From NCBI GenBank assembly GCA_964419935.1, contig CAYQQJ010000008.1, positions 62,001 through 126,000 of the forward strand: 64,000 nucleotides of DNA, written 5' to 3'. Positions 1 to 10,088 of this stretch are shown piece after piece (position 1 is the stretch's first letter; each line of letters starts with the position of its first letter). A program made the translations under genes and the position numbers. The notes under the pieces were generated by a model, which was given only the letters and a program-made list of their open reading frames with translations, was not told where the DNA came from and did no database searches. This DNA is from CAYQQJ01 sp964419935 (GTDB lineage: Bacteria > Pseudomonadota > Gammaproteobacteria > Pseudomonadales > Cellvibrionaceae).

Positions 1-627
1 ACTCTGCGCGGTATCAAGAACCGCTTTGGCGCGGTGAATGAGTTGGGGGTGTTCGCCATGACCGAGCAGGGCATGCGCGAGGTAACCAACCCCTCAGCTA
101 TTTTTTTGCAGCGTTCCGATGAAGTGTCATCGGGCTCAGTGGTGATGGTGGTGTGGGAGGGCACACGGCCGCTACTGGTGGAAATTCAGGCGTTGGTGGA
201 TGACAGCAGCCTCGGTAATCCCCGGCGGGTCGCCGTGGGGTTGGAGCTGAATCGCATGGCGATGTTATTGGCGGTTCTGCACCGCCACGGCGGCCTGATG
301 GTCGGAGATCAGGATGTCTTCGTCAACGTCGTTGGCGGCGTCAAGATTGTCGAAACCAGTGCGGACCTGGCGCTGCTGTTGGCGGTGGTGTCGAGCTTTC
401 GCGATCGCCCTTTGCCCAGAGACCTGATTGTGTTCGGCGAGGTGGGACTGGCCGGCGAGATCCGGCCAGTACCCAGCGGGCCGGAACGGCTGCGTGAAGC
501 GGCCAAGCATGGTTTCACTCACGCCATTGTGCCCCATGGCAATGCGCCGAGAGAGGCCGTGCAAGGGCTGAAGGTGACTCCGGTGCGCAAACTGTCCGAC
601 GCGCTGACGGCGTTGGATAGCTTATAA
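1..627 (+). CDS. radA: DNA repair protein RadA/Sms, C-terminal part
   Basis: The reading frame is open from base 1, so the start lies outside the window. RadA is a RecA-like ATPase that promotes branch migration of recombination intermediates. What remains is the linker (NRFGAVNELGVFAMTEQGM, then SDEVSSGSVV) and the Lon-protease-like C-terminal domain (GLELNRMAMLLAVLHRHGG, ETSADLALLLAVVSSF, FGEVGLAGEIRPV). This domain lacks protease function in the family and helps form the hexameric ring. The N-terminal zinc finger and Walker motifs are not in view. The TAA stop (625-627) lies inside an arm of a 302 bp inverted-repeat element, so the last codons may have been reshaped by it. Confidence 0.96.
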   Translation, partial: TLRGIKNRFGAVNELGVFAMTEQGMREVTNPSAIFLQRSDEVSSGSVVMVVWEGTRPLLVEIQALVDDSSLGNPRRVAVGLELNRMAMLLAVLHRHGGLMVGDQDVFVNVVGGVKIVETSADLALLLAVVSSFRDRPLPRDLIVFGEVGLAGEIRPVPSGPERLREAAKHGFTHAIVPHGNAPREAVQGLKVTPVRKLSDALTALDSL

Positions 628-923
628 CTCAAGTTTCGGCGTTCGCGACGCTCCTACGCCGCCCGTTAATCGGTTTTAGCGCCGGCCCGCTTCGGGGTAG
701 GGCTTTTCAAGACACGCCGAAGCAAATCGGCAGGATTGCCGATTTACACAGCCGCAGGCTGCCCATAGGGCGAGCCACATGGACGTGGCGAGTGAAACCC
801 GTCCCTCGGGGCTCCTCGCCCGAATCCCGCGGGCCAGGGTCTTGGAAATCCCTACCCCAAACCGAACCTCACTGCGTGCCAAGCGTTAAAATGGAACATT
901 GAACTCCGAAACTTGAGTTATAA
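622..923. repeat. 302 bp element with 23 bp terminal inverted repeats
   Basis: Arms at 622-644 and 901-923 are complementary at 22 of 23 positions (core AACTCAAGTTTCGG / CCGAAACTTGAGTT). The left arm contains the radA stop codon. A second, nested inverted repeat lies inside (691-713 with about 839-861, core GGGGTAGGG / CCCTACCCC). Its centre reads ATCGGCAGGATTGCCGATTT, then ACACAGCCGCAGGCTGCCC and a GAGCCACATGGACGTG-like core. That core recurs at 3880-4060 and, in degenerate form, at 26402-26475. No transposase or convincing ORF is present. It could be a decayed MITE or a large REP-like structure. Confidence 0.75.
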
Positions 924-997
924 CGCAGGTTTCGAAGTTCGCGGCAACTTTTTTCTTAACCAAACAGGTAAAGAAGGCAACAGGTGGATACGCCACA

Positions 998-1108
998 GTG
1001 GTGATGCAGGGGGAGAGTTTCTAAAACCGTCACAAGAGGGACCTTGTGCCGGAGCCTACAGGGACGTATTCACGGCGTTTTTAGAAAACTCTCCCCCTGT
1101 AGCACCAC
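998..1108. repeat. 111 bp hairpin-type intergenic repeat
   Basis: Arms at about 998-1026 and 1076-1108 share the complementary core CAGGGGGAGAGTTT / AAACTCTCCCCCTG with one bulge. The loop carries GGAGCCTACAGGGACGTATT, close to the loop of the hairpin at 11285-11390. It sits between two copies of the AACTCCGAAACTTG sequence (901-923 and 1153-1175). Together with the preceding element this fills the radA-PilZ gap; I see no gene in 628-1196. Confidence 0.7.
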
Positions 1109-1152
1109 ACCTTGCTTACGAAGTGCTTAACTTCAGCACATAAGCTGTAATC

Positions 1153-1175
1153 CAACTCCGAAACTTGGTTTATAA
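1153..1175. repeat. third copy of the terminal-repeat sequence of the 622-923 element
   Basis: The 23 bases match 901-923 in direct orientation at about 20 positions (shared AACTCCGAAACTTG and TTATAA). It marks the far edge of a second unit, 901-1175, that encloses the 998-1108 hairpin. The pair of units looks like two neighbouring insertions sharing the middle copy. Confidence 0.6.
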
Positions 1176-1196
1176 GGCCGCAACCGGTTTGATCAC

Positions 1197-1538
1197 CTAT
1201 TCAGCCTCGTGTGAGGTTGCCGTCAACTGATCGACAAGGCACTGGATTTTCGTTGCATCCGCTTCTGTCGCAGGCGCACAATCCAGACCGAGCAGGTGTT
1301 CCCGAACATGGGCGATATGGCCCTCCATCAGCAGACTGTCACCGCCGGGCAAATCAATTTCCAGGTTGACCGCCTCGCCGGCTGCCAACTGATGCGGTTC
1401 GATGATGGCAACCAGTGCGCCCGTTTCGGAGATGTTGAGCAAGTGGGCCGTGCAGGCACCGTCAGCAGTGGTCAGGTTGCTGTAACTGCGCAGCGTCACG
1501 CGTAAGTCGCGGCGCCGATCATTAATGATGTCGACCAT
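1197..1538 (-). CDS. PilZ domain protein
   Basis: A 113-residue single-domain protein. PilZ domains bind cyclic di-GMP through an N-terminal RxxxR and a later [D/N]xSxxG. Here I see RRRDLRV near residues 7-13 and LNISETGALV near residues 32-41, followed by the beta-barrel strands. The start at 1538 (MVDIIND) is chosen because it places the RxxxR motif at the N terminus and follows AACGGA; an upstream extension would run into the neighbouring gene. It lies 7 bp after the stop of a second PilZ gene, so the two are probably co-transcribed on the minus strand. The target process cannot be read from the sequence. Confidence 0.82.
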   Translation of the reverse strand: MVDIINDRRRDLRVTLRSYSNLTTADGACTAHLLNISETGALVAIIEPHQLAAGEAVNLEIDLPGGDSLLMEGHIAHVREHLLGLDCAPATEADATKIQCLVDQLTATSHEAE

Positions 1539-1545
1539 AGTTCCG

Positions 1546-1947
1546 TTAGTTCTCGCTTGGTGTTGTTGCGGAGGGTTCGGCGGGTTGTTGAAGCAGCTCT
1601 TCGAGCACGCGTTCTGCCGCATCGGGGCTGTTCAGGTTGAGCTCAATCAGGCGACGGAGGTGGGCGGCGCTGTCTACATCAATACTGATGCAGCGAAAGC
1701 CGAGGGTCTGTGCATCGCTGTGGATCAATTCCACTGTCATTTCAATTGCGGTGCCGTTTGCCAGCGCGATGGCCAGCGTCGCCGCCTGTGTGTCAGGTCG
1801 CAGTGTTGAATCAGCCTTGGCCAATACGCCTTTGACAGAAAGATCCAATATATGAACCGGATGTGCATGGCCTCCTTGAATCAGCTGTGCTTCACCATCA
1901 AAGTTGACGCGACTGAAGCGGCGGCGCTCGGTTTGTGCTGCTTCCAT
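1546..1947 (-). CDS. PilZ domain protein
   Basis: A 133-residue protein, probably a second c-di-GMP receptor. The N terminus carries ERRRFSRVNF (RxxxR-type, residues 7-16) and then ILDLSVKGVL (DxSxxG-type, about residues 33-42), the two ligand-contacting motifs of PilZ. A short Pro/Ser-rich tail follows residue 120. It is first of a two-gene minus-strand unit with the PilZ gene at 1197-1538. The two proteins are clearly divergent in sequence, so this is not a recent duplication. Confidence 0.84.
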   Translation of the reverse strand: MEAAQTERRRFSRVNFDGEAQLIQGGHAHPVHILDLSVKGVLAKADSTLRPDTQAATLAIALANGTAIEMTVELIHSDAQTLGFRCISIDVDSAAHLRRLIELNLNSPDAAERVLEELLQQPAEPSATTPSEN

Positions 1948-2238
1948 TGTTTACCACTCCCGATTATCTTTTCTGAAGTGTAGTCCGTCTTGATTCCAAT
2001 ATCGACCCGTTGACATGTATGGCTCCGGCCTCATAATTGAATGATGGCGCAACCGGCATCTGGCACTTAAGAGTTGTTGTAATTCGAATAGCCGGTTCTG
2101 GTTGTCTGCCAAAGAAGTTGCATGATTCCGTCGGCTTGGGTGGCCCAGCGTCTGGTGGGCGTCTCGTCGGCAAATATGCGTTTATCCGGAATTTGTTCGG
2201 CAACACATAAAGTAATAATGACAAAATAGGGAAGCAGG

Positions 2239-3714
2239 ATGAAAAAAATTATTGGGGTGGTGTTGGTTCTATTGGCCATGGTCGTGTTGGGCGGTCCGTT
2301 TATCGGCGGGCTCAAGGCGGAAAAGGAACTGCAAAAGATCGTTCAGGCAATTGACGAGTATCCCGGCTATCAAGTGCAGTGGCTGGAATATGACCGGGGC
2401 TGGTTCGCGACCGAAGCGACTTTGTCGGTGGGCTTCGACGCGGCGCTGTGGCCTGTTGTGGGCAATGAAGGGGTGGACAATGAAGAGGCGGATGACGAAG
2501 CGGCGCAATTGCCGTCACTGCCGCTGAACATTCATATCGATCACGGTCCGTTGCTGTTGAGCGAGCAAAGCGCACTGGGCTGGTATGCCTGGCAGCTGGA
2601 TCTGACTCAGGAGCAGACTCAGTGGCTGGAAGAGCGCCTTGATGTGGCGAGCGACGAGCAGCTTTATCAGGCCCAGGGGCATGTGGGGCTGTTTGGTTCC
2701 ATTGAGTTCAGCGATGAACTGCAAGCGTTCACCGTCAGTGACGAGCAAGGCAACGTCTTTGTCCGCACCAATGGTTACAGTGGCTCGGGCACCGTTGATA
2801 TGGCAGGCATGCTGAGTTATTCCGGCGTCATCGGCCATATGGATTTCACCTCGGAAGATGCACTCTTGTCACTGGGTGATACCGCTATTAGGTCCAATGG
2901 CGACTTGTCGCGCATGGATTGGGAGCACTTCCTCTATCCTTCCGACTTCTTCATGAATGTTTCCACTGTGCATGTGCAAGGCGGTGATCGGGAGCTGTCA
3001 GTCACCAATGCCGTGTTTGAAGGGGCATTGGTCATGGCTGAAGGCGAAAACTTTTTTGACCTGATTGCCACGGTAAGTGCGGGAAATGTTGAGAGCAGTG
3101 ACGTTAAAGTCGAACAGGCTGCAGTGACCTTTGCCTATGAAAATATCAGCGTCTCGGCGTATGAGGCGTATATGGACATGGCCGCTGCCATGGTCGAAGC
3201 GCCGGATCAGCAGGTGGACTATCAGCAGTTTTTCACTCCCGAAATTATGCAGGAGTTTATTGCGAACGGACCGGCATTCGGATTGCGCAACATCAGTTTC
3301 TCCACGCCGCAAGGCGACCTGAAAGGTTCATTCCGGCTGGGGTTGAAGGAGGATTTTGTTATGCCTCCACAGATGACGAATCCGCTGATGTTGATTCAGG
3401 CCCTGACTCTGGATTCACTTCTGGACGTTGATCGCCCGCTGGCAATGGTTTTGCTCGGCCAGTCGTCGCGCGCGCAGGTGGAGGAGTCGATGGCCGGCGA
3501 TCCCGAGGTGACCGAAGCCGATATCGACGCGGCGGTGCAGCAGCAGGCACAGCAAAAGCTGGATATGCTGATAGCCCAGGGCATTGTTGTGGAAGAGGGA
3601 GATAGCTTGCAGGCGCAGGTCGAATTTGCCAACGGCGAGCTGCTATTGAATGGCACTCCAACGCCATTTCCGCTGGGCATGCTGATGGGCGGCCAGGGCG
3701 CTGCGCAACCCTAA
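2239..3714 (+). CDS. YdgA-family DUF945 protein, probably periplasmic
   Basis: A 491-residue protein with an uncleaved signal anchor or signal peptide (MKKIIGVVLVLLAMVVLGGP). The DUF945 hallmark follows: YQVQWLEYDRGWFATEATLSV-like text at residues 35-56, in which Tyr-x-Arg-Gly-Trp-Phe is typical of the family. The rest is an acidic beta-rich body with a Gln-rich stretch near residues 430-445. Length agrees with E. coli YdgA (about 500 residues). The molecular function of the family is not established. A GGAAGCAGG ribosome-binding site precedes the ATG. It is monocistronic and convergent with ettA. Confidence 0.85.
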   Translation: MKKIIGVVLVLLAMVVLGGPFIGGLKAEKELQKIVQAIDEYPGYQVQWLEYDRGWFATEATLSVGFDAALWPVVGNEGVDNEEADDEAAQLPSLPLNIHIDHGPLLLSEQSALGWYAWQLDLTQEQTQWLEERLDVASDEQLYQAQGHVGLFGSIEFSDELQAFTVSDEQGNVFVRTNGYSGSGTVDMAGMLSYSGVIGHMDFTSEDALLSLGDTAIRSNGDLSRMDWEHFLYPSDFFMNVSTVHVQGGDRELSVTNAVFEGALVMAEGENFFDLIATVSAGNVESSDVKVEQAAVTFAYENISVSAYEAYMDMAAAMVEAPDQQVDYQQFFTPEIMQEFIANGPAFGLRNISFSTPQGDLKGSFRLGLKEDFVMPPQMTNPLMLIQALTLDSLLDVDRPLAMVLLGQSSRAQVEESMAGDPEVTEADIDAAVQQQAQQKLDMLIAQGIVVEEGDSLQAQVEFANGELLLNGTPTPFPLGMLMGGQGAAQP

Positions 3715-3725
3715 CGTTTGGTTGT

Positions 3726-3751
3726 CAGCCGGCAATTAACATTGCCGGCTG
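3726..3751 (+). terminator. strong hairpin after the DUF945 gene
   Basis: A perfect 11 bp stem with a TAAC loop (CAGCCGGCAAT / ATTGCCGGCTG) starts 11 bp after the stop codon. No T-tract follows, so it may act as an mRNA 3'-end stabiliser or a weak terminator. Confidence 0.55.
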
Positions 3752-3879
3752 GTAGACGCATGATACTTCGTGAGGCGGGACGCCGTTTGTCATCCAGGAT
3801 CATTGCTGTTCGATAAACAATGGACGGAACTTCCACAAAATCTTTTCTGTTAAGGGATAGGACGTTTGGTATCGGGGAG

Positions 3880-4060
3880 GACATAAATCCGGTCTTCACT
3901 GCTGTGACACGCCGTGGCAAATCGGTAGGAAAGCCGATTTACACAGCGTAGCTGCCCGAAGGGTGAGCCACAGGGACGTTGCGAATGCATACGTCCCTGT
4001 AGGCTCGGCGCCAGCATCCATGCTGGCGACGGTCACAGCAGCAAACACCGAATTCATGTC
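3880..4060. repeat. 181 bp inverted-repeat element
   Basis: Arms 3880-3908 and 4032-4060 pair at 24 of 29 positions. A second stem lies at the centre (ACAGGGACGT about 3972-3981 with ACGTCCCTGT). The interior shares AAATCGG...CCGATTTACACAGC and GCCACAGGGACGT with the element at 691-861. Of five mismatches in the outer arms four are transitions, and all four leave G-U pairs on the minus strand, the ettA sense strand. It lies between convergent genes. No coding capacity is apparent. Confidence 0.7.
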
Positions 4061-4093
4061 TTTGGAGTTTGTGGGGTACAGCTACATAAGTCG

Positions 4094-4122
4094 AAAAAAA
4101 ACGGGGCCAAACTTGGCCCCGT
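4094..4122 (-). terminator. rho-independent terminator of ettA
   Basis: A perfect stem ACGGGGCCAA / TTGGCCCCGT with a 2-4 base loop is followed on the minus strand by seven T residues (A-tract at 4094-4100 on the plus strand). It lies 67 bp downstream of the ettA stop codon. Confidence 0.85.
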
Positions 4123-4136
4123 TCTAATTAACATTT

Positions 4137-4188
4137 CTTGCAGCTTGCAGCTTGCAGCTTGCAGCTTGCAGCTTGCAGCTTCTAGCTT

Positions 4189-4194
<6 letters not shown>
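4137..4194. repeat. 7-bp tandem repeat at the ettA stop codon
   Basis: On the plus strand five perfect CAGCTTG units (4141-4175) plus a partial unit are followed by two TCTAGCT variants. On the ettA sense strand this reads AAGCTGC repeated. The ettA stop codon (CTA on the plus strand, 4189-4191) is part of the second TCTAGCT unit, so the array begins within the gene end. The same AAGCTGC-type run follows ribBX, ribA, the SMP-30 gene and cobO, and overlaps the end of metE. Confidence 0.85.
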
Positions 4195-5853
<1,659 letters not shown>

Positions 5854-6029
5854 TGGGCGAAAACCTCATCATCTACGGGATTGCGAATGGCCGCAAGTTA
5901 CCGAAACTTGCGGGGGAATACAAACTGCGGCGGCCATTATACAGGTGCCTTCCGTACCGGTACCTCCGGGTGCGCAGATGGTGTACAATTCCGCCTCTTT
6001 TTTCCCAGTTTGAGCCCGCGAGGAAGCCG

Positions 6030-7295
6030 ATGTTTGACAAGTCATTGACCATAGCTGATTTTGACCCGGAAGTCTGGAGTGCCATCGAACATGAAGGCCG
6101 CCGGCAGGAAGATCATATTGAATTGATTGCCTCTGAAAACTACACCAGCCCGATGGTGATGGCGGCTCAGGGCACCAAGCTCACCAATAAATATGCGGAA
6201 GGTTATCCCGGCAAGCGCTATTACGGTGGCTGTGAGTATGTCGATCAGGCGGAAGCCCTGGCCATTGAGCGGGCTAAACAGCTGTTCGGCGCAGACTACG
6301 CCAACGTGCAGCCCCACGCGGGCTCCCAGGCAAACTCCGCGGTTTATCAGGCGCTGCTGGATGCGGGCGATACGGTGCTGGGTATGAGCCTGGCTCACGG
6401 TGGTCACTTGACTCATGGCGCCAAGGTCAATTTTTCCGGCAAAATGTACAACGCGGTGCAGTACGGCCTGAACCCGGAAACTGGCGAAGTGGACTACGAC
6501 GAAGTGGCCCGCTTGGCGCGTGAACACAAACCGAAAATGATCGTTGCCGGCTTCTCCGCGTACAGTCAAATCATGGACTGGCAAAAATTCCGCGACATCG
6601 CCGATGAGGTGGGTGCTTACCTGTTGGTCGACATGGCTCACGTGGCCGGATTGGTGGCCGCGGGCGTTTATCCCTCGCCGGTTCAGATTGCTGATGTGAC
6701 CACTTCCACCACCCACAAAACTCTGCGCGGTCCACGGGGTGGTTTGATTCTGGCCAGGGCCAACGAAGCCATCGAGAAAAAGCTCAACTCTGCGGTTTTC
6801 CCCGGCGGTCAGGGCGGCCCGTTGATGCATGTGATTGCCGCCAAGGCTATTTGCTTCAAGGAGGCCATGAGCGACGATTACAAAACTTATCAGCAGCAAG
6901 TGGTGAAAAACGCACAGGCCATGGCGAAAACATTCATTGAGCGGGGTTTCAAAATTGTTTCCGGCGGCACAGAAAACCATTTGATGCTGGTGGATCTGAT
7001 TGGCAAGGAATTTACCGGTAAAGATGCCGACGAGGCACTGGGCCGCGCCAACATCACCGTCAACAAGAACGCGGTGCCCAACGATCCCCGTTCGCCGTTC
7101 GTGACCAGTGGTTTGCGCGTAGGCACGCCGGCCATTACTACCCGCGGTTTCGGCATCGAGGAAACGGTGCAGCTTACTCACTGGATGTGCGATCTGCTGG
7201 ACGCATTGGAAAAGGGCGACGCCGAGTCGACAATCGAATCGGTGAAGGCGAAAGTATTGGATATCTGCGGCAAATTTCCCGTCTACGGCAACTGA
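6030..7295 (+). CDS. glyA: serine hydroxymethyltransferase
   Basis: A 421-residue PLP enzyme that interconverts serine and glycine with tetrahydrofolate and supplies one-carbon units. Near the N terminus is [10 protein letters not shown], then [32 protein letters not shown] and the PLP-lysine motif [15 protein letters not shown] (Lys about 230). The ATG at 6030 is chosen because [12 protein letters not shown] is the usual GlyA N terminus and GAGGAAG lies just upstream. An open frame continues further 5' but overlaps divergent ettA and is not conserved-looking. A clear terminator follows. Confidence 0.97.
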   Translation: MFDKSLTIADFDPEVWSAIEHEGRRQEDHIELIASENYTSPMVMAAQGTKLTNKYAEGYPGKRYYGGCEYVDQAEALAIERAKQLFGADYANVQPHAGSQANSAVYQALLDAGDTVLGMSLAHGGHLTHGAKVNFSGKMYNAVQYGLNPETGEVDYDEVARLAREHKPKMIVAGFSAYSQIMDWQKFRDIADEVGAYLLVDMAHVAGLVAAGVYPSPVQIADVTTSTTHKTLRGPRGGLILARANEAIEKKLNSAVFPGGQGGPLMHVIAAKAICFKEAMSDDYKTYQQQVVKNAQAMAKTFIERGFKIVSGGTENHLMLVDLIGKEFTGKDADEALGRANITVNKNAVPNDPRSPFVTSGLRVGTPAITTRGFGIEETVQLTHWMCDLLDALEKGDAESTIESVKAKVLDICGKFPVYGN

Positions 7296-7325
7296 TCCGT
7301 CGCTAGCGCATCTCCGACGTCTCCG

Positions 7326-7355
7326 AAAAGGCAGCCAAGTGAGCTGCCTTTTTTA
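7326..7355 (+). terminator. rho-independent terminator of glyA
   Basis: Stem AAAAGGCAGC / GCTGCCTTTT with a 7-base loop merges into a T-tract, about 30 bp after the glyA stop. Confidence 0.88.
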
Positions 7356-7507
7356 TTGTTCGGCGTGCGGCCTACCTTTGTGCTGATTCCCGCGCCGGGC
7401 GTGCATTTATGGTAAGATGCCGGCATTTTACGGGCTATTGAACCTGTTCAGCGGCATCTGCGGATGCCTGTTGCTGATAGCTGTGTTCCCATCAGAGTGC
7501 GCCACTT

Positions 7508-8023
7508 ATGCATTGCCCCTTTTGTAACCAGGACGACACCAAAGTCATTGATTCACGTTTGGTCGCCGACGGCTCCCAGGTGCGGCGTCGGCGGGAATGC
7601 CAGAACTGCCGGGAACGTTTCACCACCTTTGAAACCGCCGAGTTGCTGATGCCCCGGGTGATCAAGCAGGATGGTACGCGGGAACCTTTCGACGAGCAGA
7701 AGCTGCGCAATGGCTTTCAGCGGGCGTTGGAAAAGCGACCGGTCAGCGTAGAGGATATAGAAACCTCTATCAGCAGCATCAAGCATTTTCTGCAGGCTCT
7801 GGGCGAGCGTGAGGTTAAGTCTCTGGTAATCGGCGAAAAGGTCATGGAGCTCTTGCGCAACATAGATACCGTGGCCTACGTTCGCTTTGCGTCGGTTTAC
7901 CGCAGCTTCAAAGACCTGAGCGAATTCCGCCAGGAAATTGATCGGCTGGAAGAAACTCCGTCCAGCAAGCGCTCCTCCGAAGTAGATAAAGAAGCCGCTT
8001 CATCCCAAGAGTTTGAACCCTAG
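7508..8023 (+). CDS. nrdR: transcriptional repressor NrdR
   Basis: A 171-residue repressor of ribonucleotide reductase genes that senses ATP/dATP. The N-terminal zinc ribbon shows CPFCNQDD (Cys 3, 6) and CQNCRERF. The ATP-cone follows from about residue 46 ([20 protein letters not shown]). The length is slightly above the usual 150-160 because of a Ser/Glu-rich tail after residue 150. It heads the conserved nrdR-rib-nusB-thiL-pgpA order. The TAG stop overlaps the first bases of the inverted repeat at 8022-8181. Confidence 0.97.
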   Translation: MHCPFCNQDDTKVIDSRLVADGSQVRRRRECQNCRERFTTFETAELLMPRVIKQDGTREPFDEQKLRNGFQRALEKRPVSVEDIETSISSIKHFLQALGEREVKSLVIGEKVMELLRNIDTVAYVRFASVYRSFKDLSEFRQEIDRLEETPSSKRSSEVDKEAASSQEFEP

Positions 8024-8181
8024 TGTAGGCCGTCATTCAGTTTGTAACTTATAGCGAGTGCATTTTTTCGTCAATCGAGGCGCTTTTATGCAGGCATAGT
8101 GGGCCTATGTTAAAGAAAAGCAACGTGGAGTGGCGGGAAAAGGTGCCGTTATAAGTTGCGAAATGAGTGGCGGCCTACACT
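8022..8181. repeat. 160 bp inverted-repeat element between nrdR and ribD
   Basis: Arms 8022-8053 and 8150-8181 pair at 27 of 32 positions (outer AGTGTAGGCCG / CGGCCTACACT, inner AACTTATA / TATAAGTT). Four of the five mismatches are T opposite G on the plus strand, so they remain wobble pairs in a nrdR-sense RNA. The left arm starts inside the nrdR stop codon. The interior (for example GTCAATCGAGGCGCTTTTA) has no ORF. It is a MITE or REP-like element without a transposase. Confidence 0.75.
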
Positions 8182-8219
8182 GGATCGGTCGTTTCCGGCG
8201 CGTTTGCTGAGTCCTGTTT

Positions 8220-9335
8220 ATGACACCGATATCTGCCAACGATAGAGCTTATATGGCCCGCGCACTTCAGCTGGCCGAGGGTGGGCTTTACACCACCACG
8301 CCCAACCCCCGGGTGGGTTGCGTGTTGGTGAGTTCGGTGACGGGCGATATTGTCGGCGAGGGATTCCATCGCAAGGCCGGCGAAGGCCACGCTGAAGTCA
8401 ACGCGTTGCAAATGGCGGGCGGCAAGGCACGCAACAGCACGGCTTACGTGACGCTCGAGCCCTGCAGCCATACCGGGAAGACCGGGCCCTGCAGTGATGC
8501 GCTGATGAGCGCCGGCGTCAGTCGCGTGGTTTACGCTATGCAAGATCCCAATCCGGTGGTCGCTGGCCGAGGGGTTGCCCGTTTGCGTGCAGCAGGTATC
8601 CGAGTGGACGGGCCGGTTCTGCAAGAGCAGGCTGAGGCCTTGAACCCCGGCTTCGTGAAACGCATGCGCATTGGGCTGCCCTGGGTACGCTGCAAGCTCG
8701 CCATGAGTCTGGATGGGCGCACCGCCATGGCCAGCGGCGAAAGCCAATGGATTACTGGCCCCTGCGCCCGCGCCGACGTGCAGCGCTTGCGCGCCCGTAG
8801 CTGCGCGATTGTTACCGGTGTACAAACCGTGCTGCAGGACAAGCCGGCGCTCACGGTGCGCGACCCGGCCATTGACATGCTCGGGCGGCAGCCTCTGCGG
8901 GTTGTGGTGGACAGCCATCAGCGCACACCCGCGGACGCCACACTATTCCAGCAGCCGGGCCGCAGTATTGTTGCGAGCCATTCGGTATCCGCCACAGATC
9001 CTGCTCGTTTCGGTGACGAGGTGGCGGTCTGGTTACTACCGGGCAAAAACAACCGCGTGGACCTGCGAGAGTTGTTGCTCAAACTGGCTGCAGAAGAGCA
9101 GTGCAATGAAGTTATGATCGAAGCGGGCCCAGGTCTCGCCGGAAGCTTTGTGGCGGCCAACCTGGTGGATGAACTGCAGATATATATGGCGGGTGTTTTG
9201 CTGGGAAGCCTGGCAAAACCCTTGCTCGAATTGCCCCTCGCGGCTATGTCACAGAAACACGCGCTGAAGCTTAGCGATATTCGCGCGATCGGTGACGACT
9301 GGCGTATTACAGCGCGCCCCGTTGTCGCCCCTTGA
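8220..9335 (+). CDS. ribD: bifunctional diaminohydroxyphosphoribosylaminopyrimidine deaminase / 5-amino-6-(5-phosphoribosylamino)uracil reductase
   Basis: A 371-residue enzyme of two consecutive riboflavin steps. The N-terminal deaminase has the zinc motifs GHAEVNAL (His/Glu, about residues 56-63) and PCSHTGKTGPC (about residues 81-91). The C-terminal NADPH reductase starts near residue 155 with CKLAMSLDGRTAMASGESQWITG and ends with EAGPGLAGSF. Length and order are standard. The next gene starts 21 bp downstream, so ribD-ribE are one unit. The ribosome-binding site before the ATG at 8220 is weak; the next in-frame ATG is at 8253 and would remove conserved sequence. Confidence 0.96.
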   Translation: MTPISANDRAYMARALQLAEGGLYTTTPNPRVGCVLVSSVTGDIVGEGFHRKAGEGHAEVNALQMAGGKARNSTAYVTLEPCSHTGKTGPCSDALMSAGVSRVVYAMQDPNPVVAGRGVARLRAAGIRVDGPVLQEQAEALNPGFVKRMRIGLPWVRCKLAMSLDGRTAMASGESQWITGPCARADVQRLRARSCAIVTGVQTVLQDKPALTVRDPAIDMLGRQPLRVVVDSHQRTPADATLFQQPGRSIVASHSVSATDPARFGDEVAVWLLPGKNNRVDLRELLLKLAAEEQCNEVMIEAGPGLAGSFVAANLVDELQIYMAGVLLGSLAKPLLELPLAAMSQKHALKLSDIRAIGDDWRITARPVVAP

Positions 9336-9356
9336 TTGGAGGTGAAATCACAGCCG

Positions 9357-10028
9357 ATGTTTACCGGTATCATTGAAGCCGTTGGCGAGATTGCCGCTAC
9401 AGAGCAACGTGGTGGGGATTTGCGACTGCGGATCGTCGCGCCCGGTTTGGGCTGGCGAGACGTGCAAATGGGTGATTCTATCGCCACCAACGGCGTCTGT
9501 TTGACCGTCGTCGGTCTCCCCGGTGACGGTTTCTGGGCCGATGTGTCCAACGAGACGCTGGCGATGACAACTGTCGGCCAGTGGCAAGCGGGGCAGCGCG
9601 TTAATCTGGAGAAGGCGTTAATGCCGAGCTCGCGTCTGGGTGGTCATATTGTCAGCGGGCATGTCGACGGCATCGGTGAAGTCGTTGAGCGGCACACGGA
9701 TGCCCGCTCCGAACGTTTCCGCATCAAAGCACCCAACGGGCTGGCCCGCTATATTGCACACAAGGGCTCGATCACCGTGGATGGCACCAGCTTGACTGCG
9801 AATGTCGTGGACGGCGCTGCCTTCGAACTCAATATTGTGCCTCATACGCTGGAGCATACGGTGATTGGCAGTTACAGTGTGGGCTCGCGGGTCAATCTTG
9901 AAGTGGACGTGATTGCCCGCTATCTGGAAAGGCTACTGTTGGGTGACGCTGCTGCGGAAAAAGTCACAGGCGGTGCCAGTGCAATCACCCAATCATTTTT
10001 GTCCGAGCACGGGTTTTTCAACAGGTGA
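9357..10028 (+). CDS. ribE: riboflavin synthase, alpha chain
   Basis: A 223-residue enzyme that dismutates two 6,7-dimethyl-8-ribityllumazine molecules into riboflavin. It has two internally repeated lumazine-binding barrels: first half MFTGIIEAVGEI, GDSIATNGVCLTV, SSRLGGHIVSGHVDG; second half about residue 98 onward, with GSITVDGTSLTAN and NIVPHTLEHT. The ATG at 9357 is chosen because MFTGII is the invariant N terminus; GGAGGTG at 9338-9344 is a rather distant ribosome-binding site. It follows ribD directly. Confidence 0.96.
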   Translation: MFTGIIEAVGEIAATEQRGGDLRLRIVAPGLGWRDVQMGDSIATNGVCLTVVGLPGDGFWADVSNETLAMTTVGQWQAGQRVNLEKALMPSSRLGGHIVSGHVDGIGEVVERHTDARSERFRIKAPNGLARYIAHKGSITVDGTSLTANVVDGAAFELNIVPHTLEHTVIGSYSVGSRVNLEVDVIARYLERLLLGDAAAEKVTGGASAITQSFLSEHGFFNR

Positions 10029-10088
10029 ACCTTTTATTGGCCGTAGAGCGACAGGCTCTTTAAAACTGACAGGTTGTAGATAATCGAT

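Noticed and set aside
913..1143. A 76-codon open frame between radA and the PilZ genes
   Set aside because: It is read across the two arms of a hairpin repeat, lacks a ribosome-binding site and shows no protein-like composition.
2067..2315. A minus-strand open frame upstream of and overlapping the DUF945 gene
   Set aside because: It overlaps the start of a well-supported plus-strand gene, has no ribosome-binding site and matches no family I recognise.
6042..7181. Long minus-strand open frame opposite glyA
   Set aside because: It is the antisense shadow of a strongly conserved gene with high GC at third positions.
10029..10088. FMN riboswitch before ribB
   Set aside because: The gap is only 60 bp and has none of the conserved RFN blocks.
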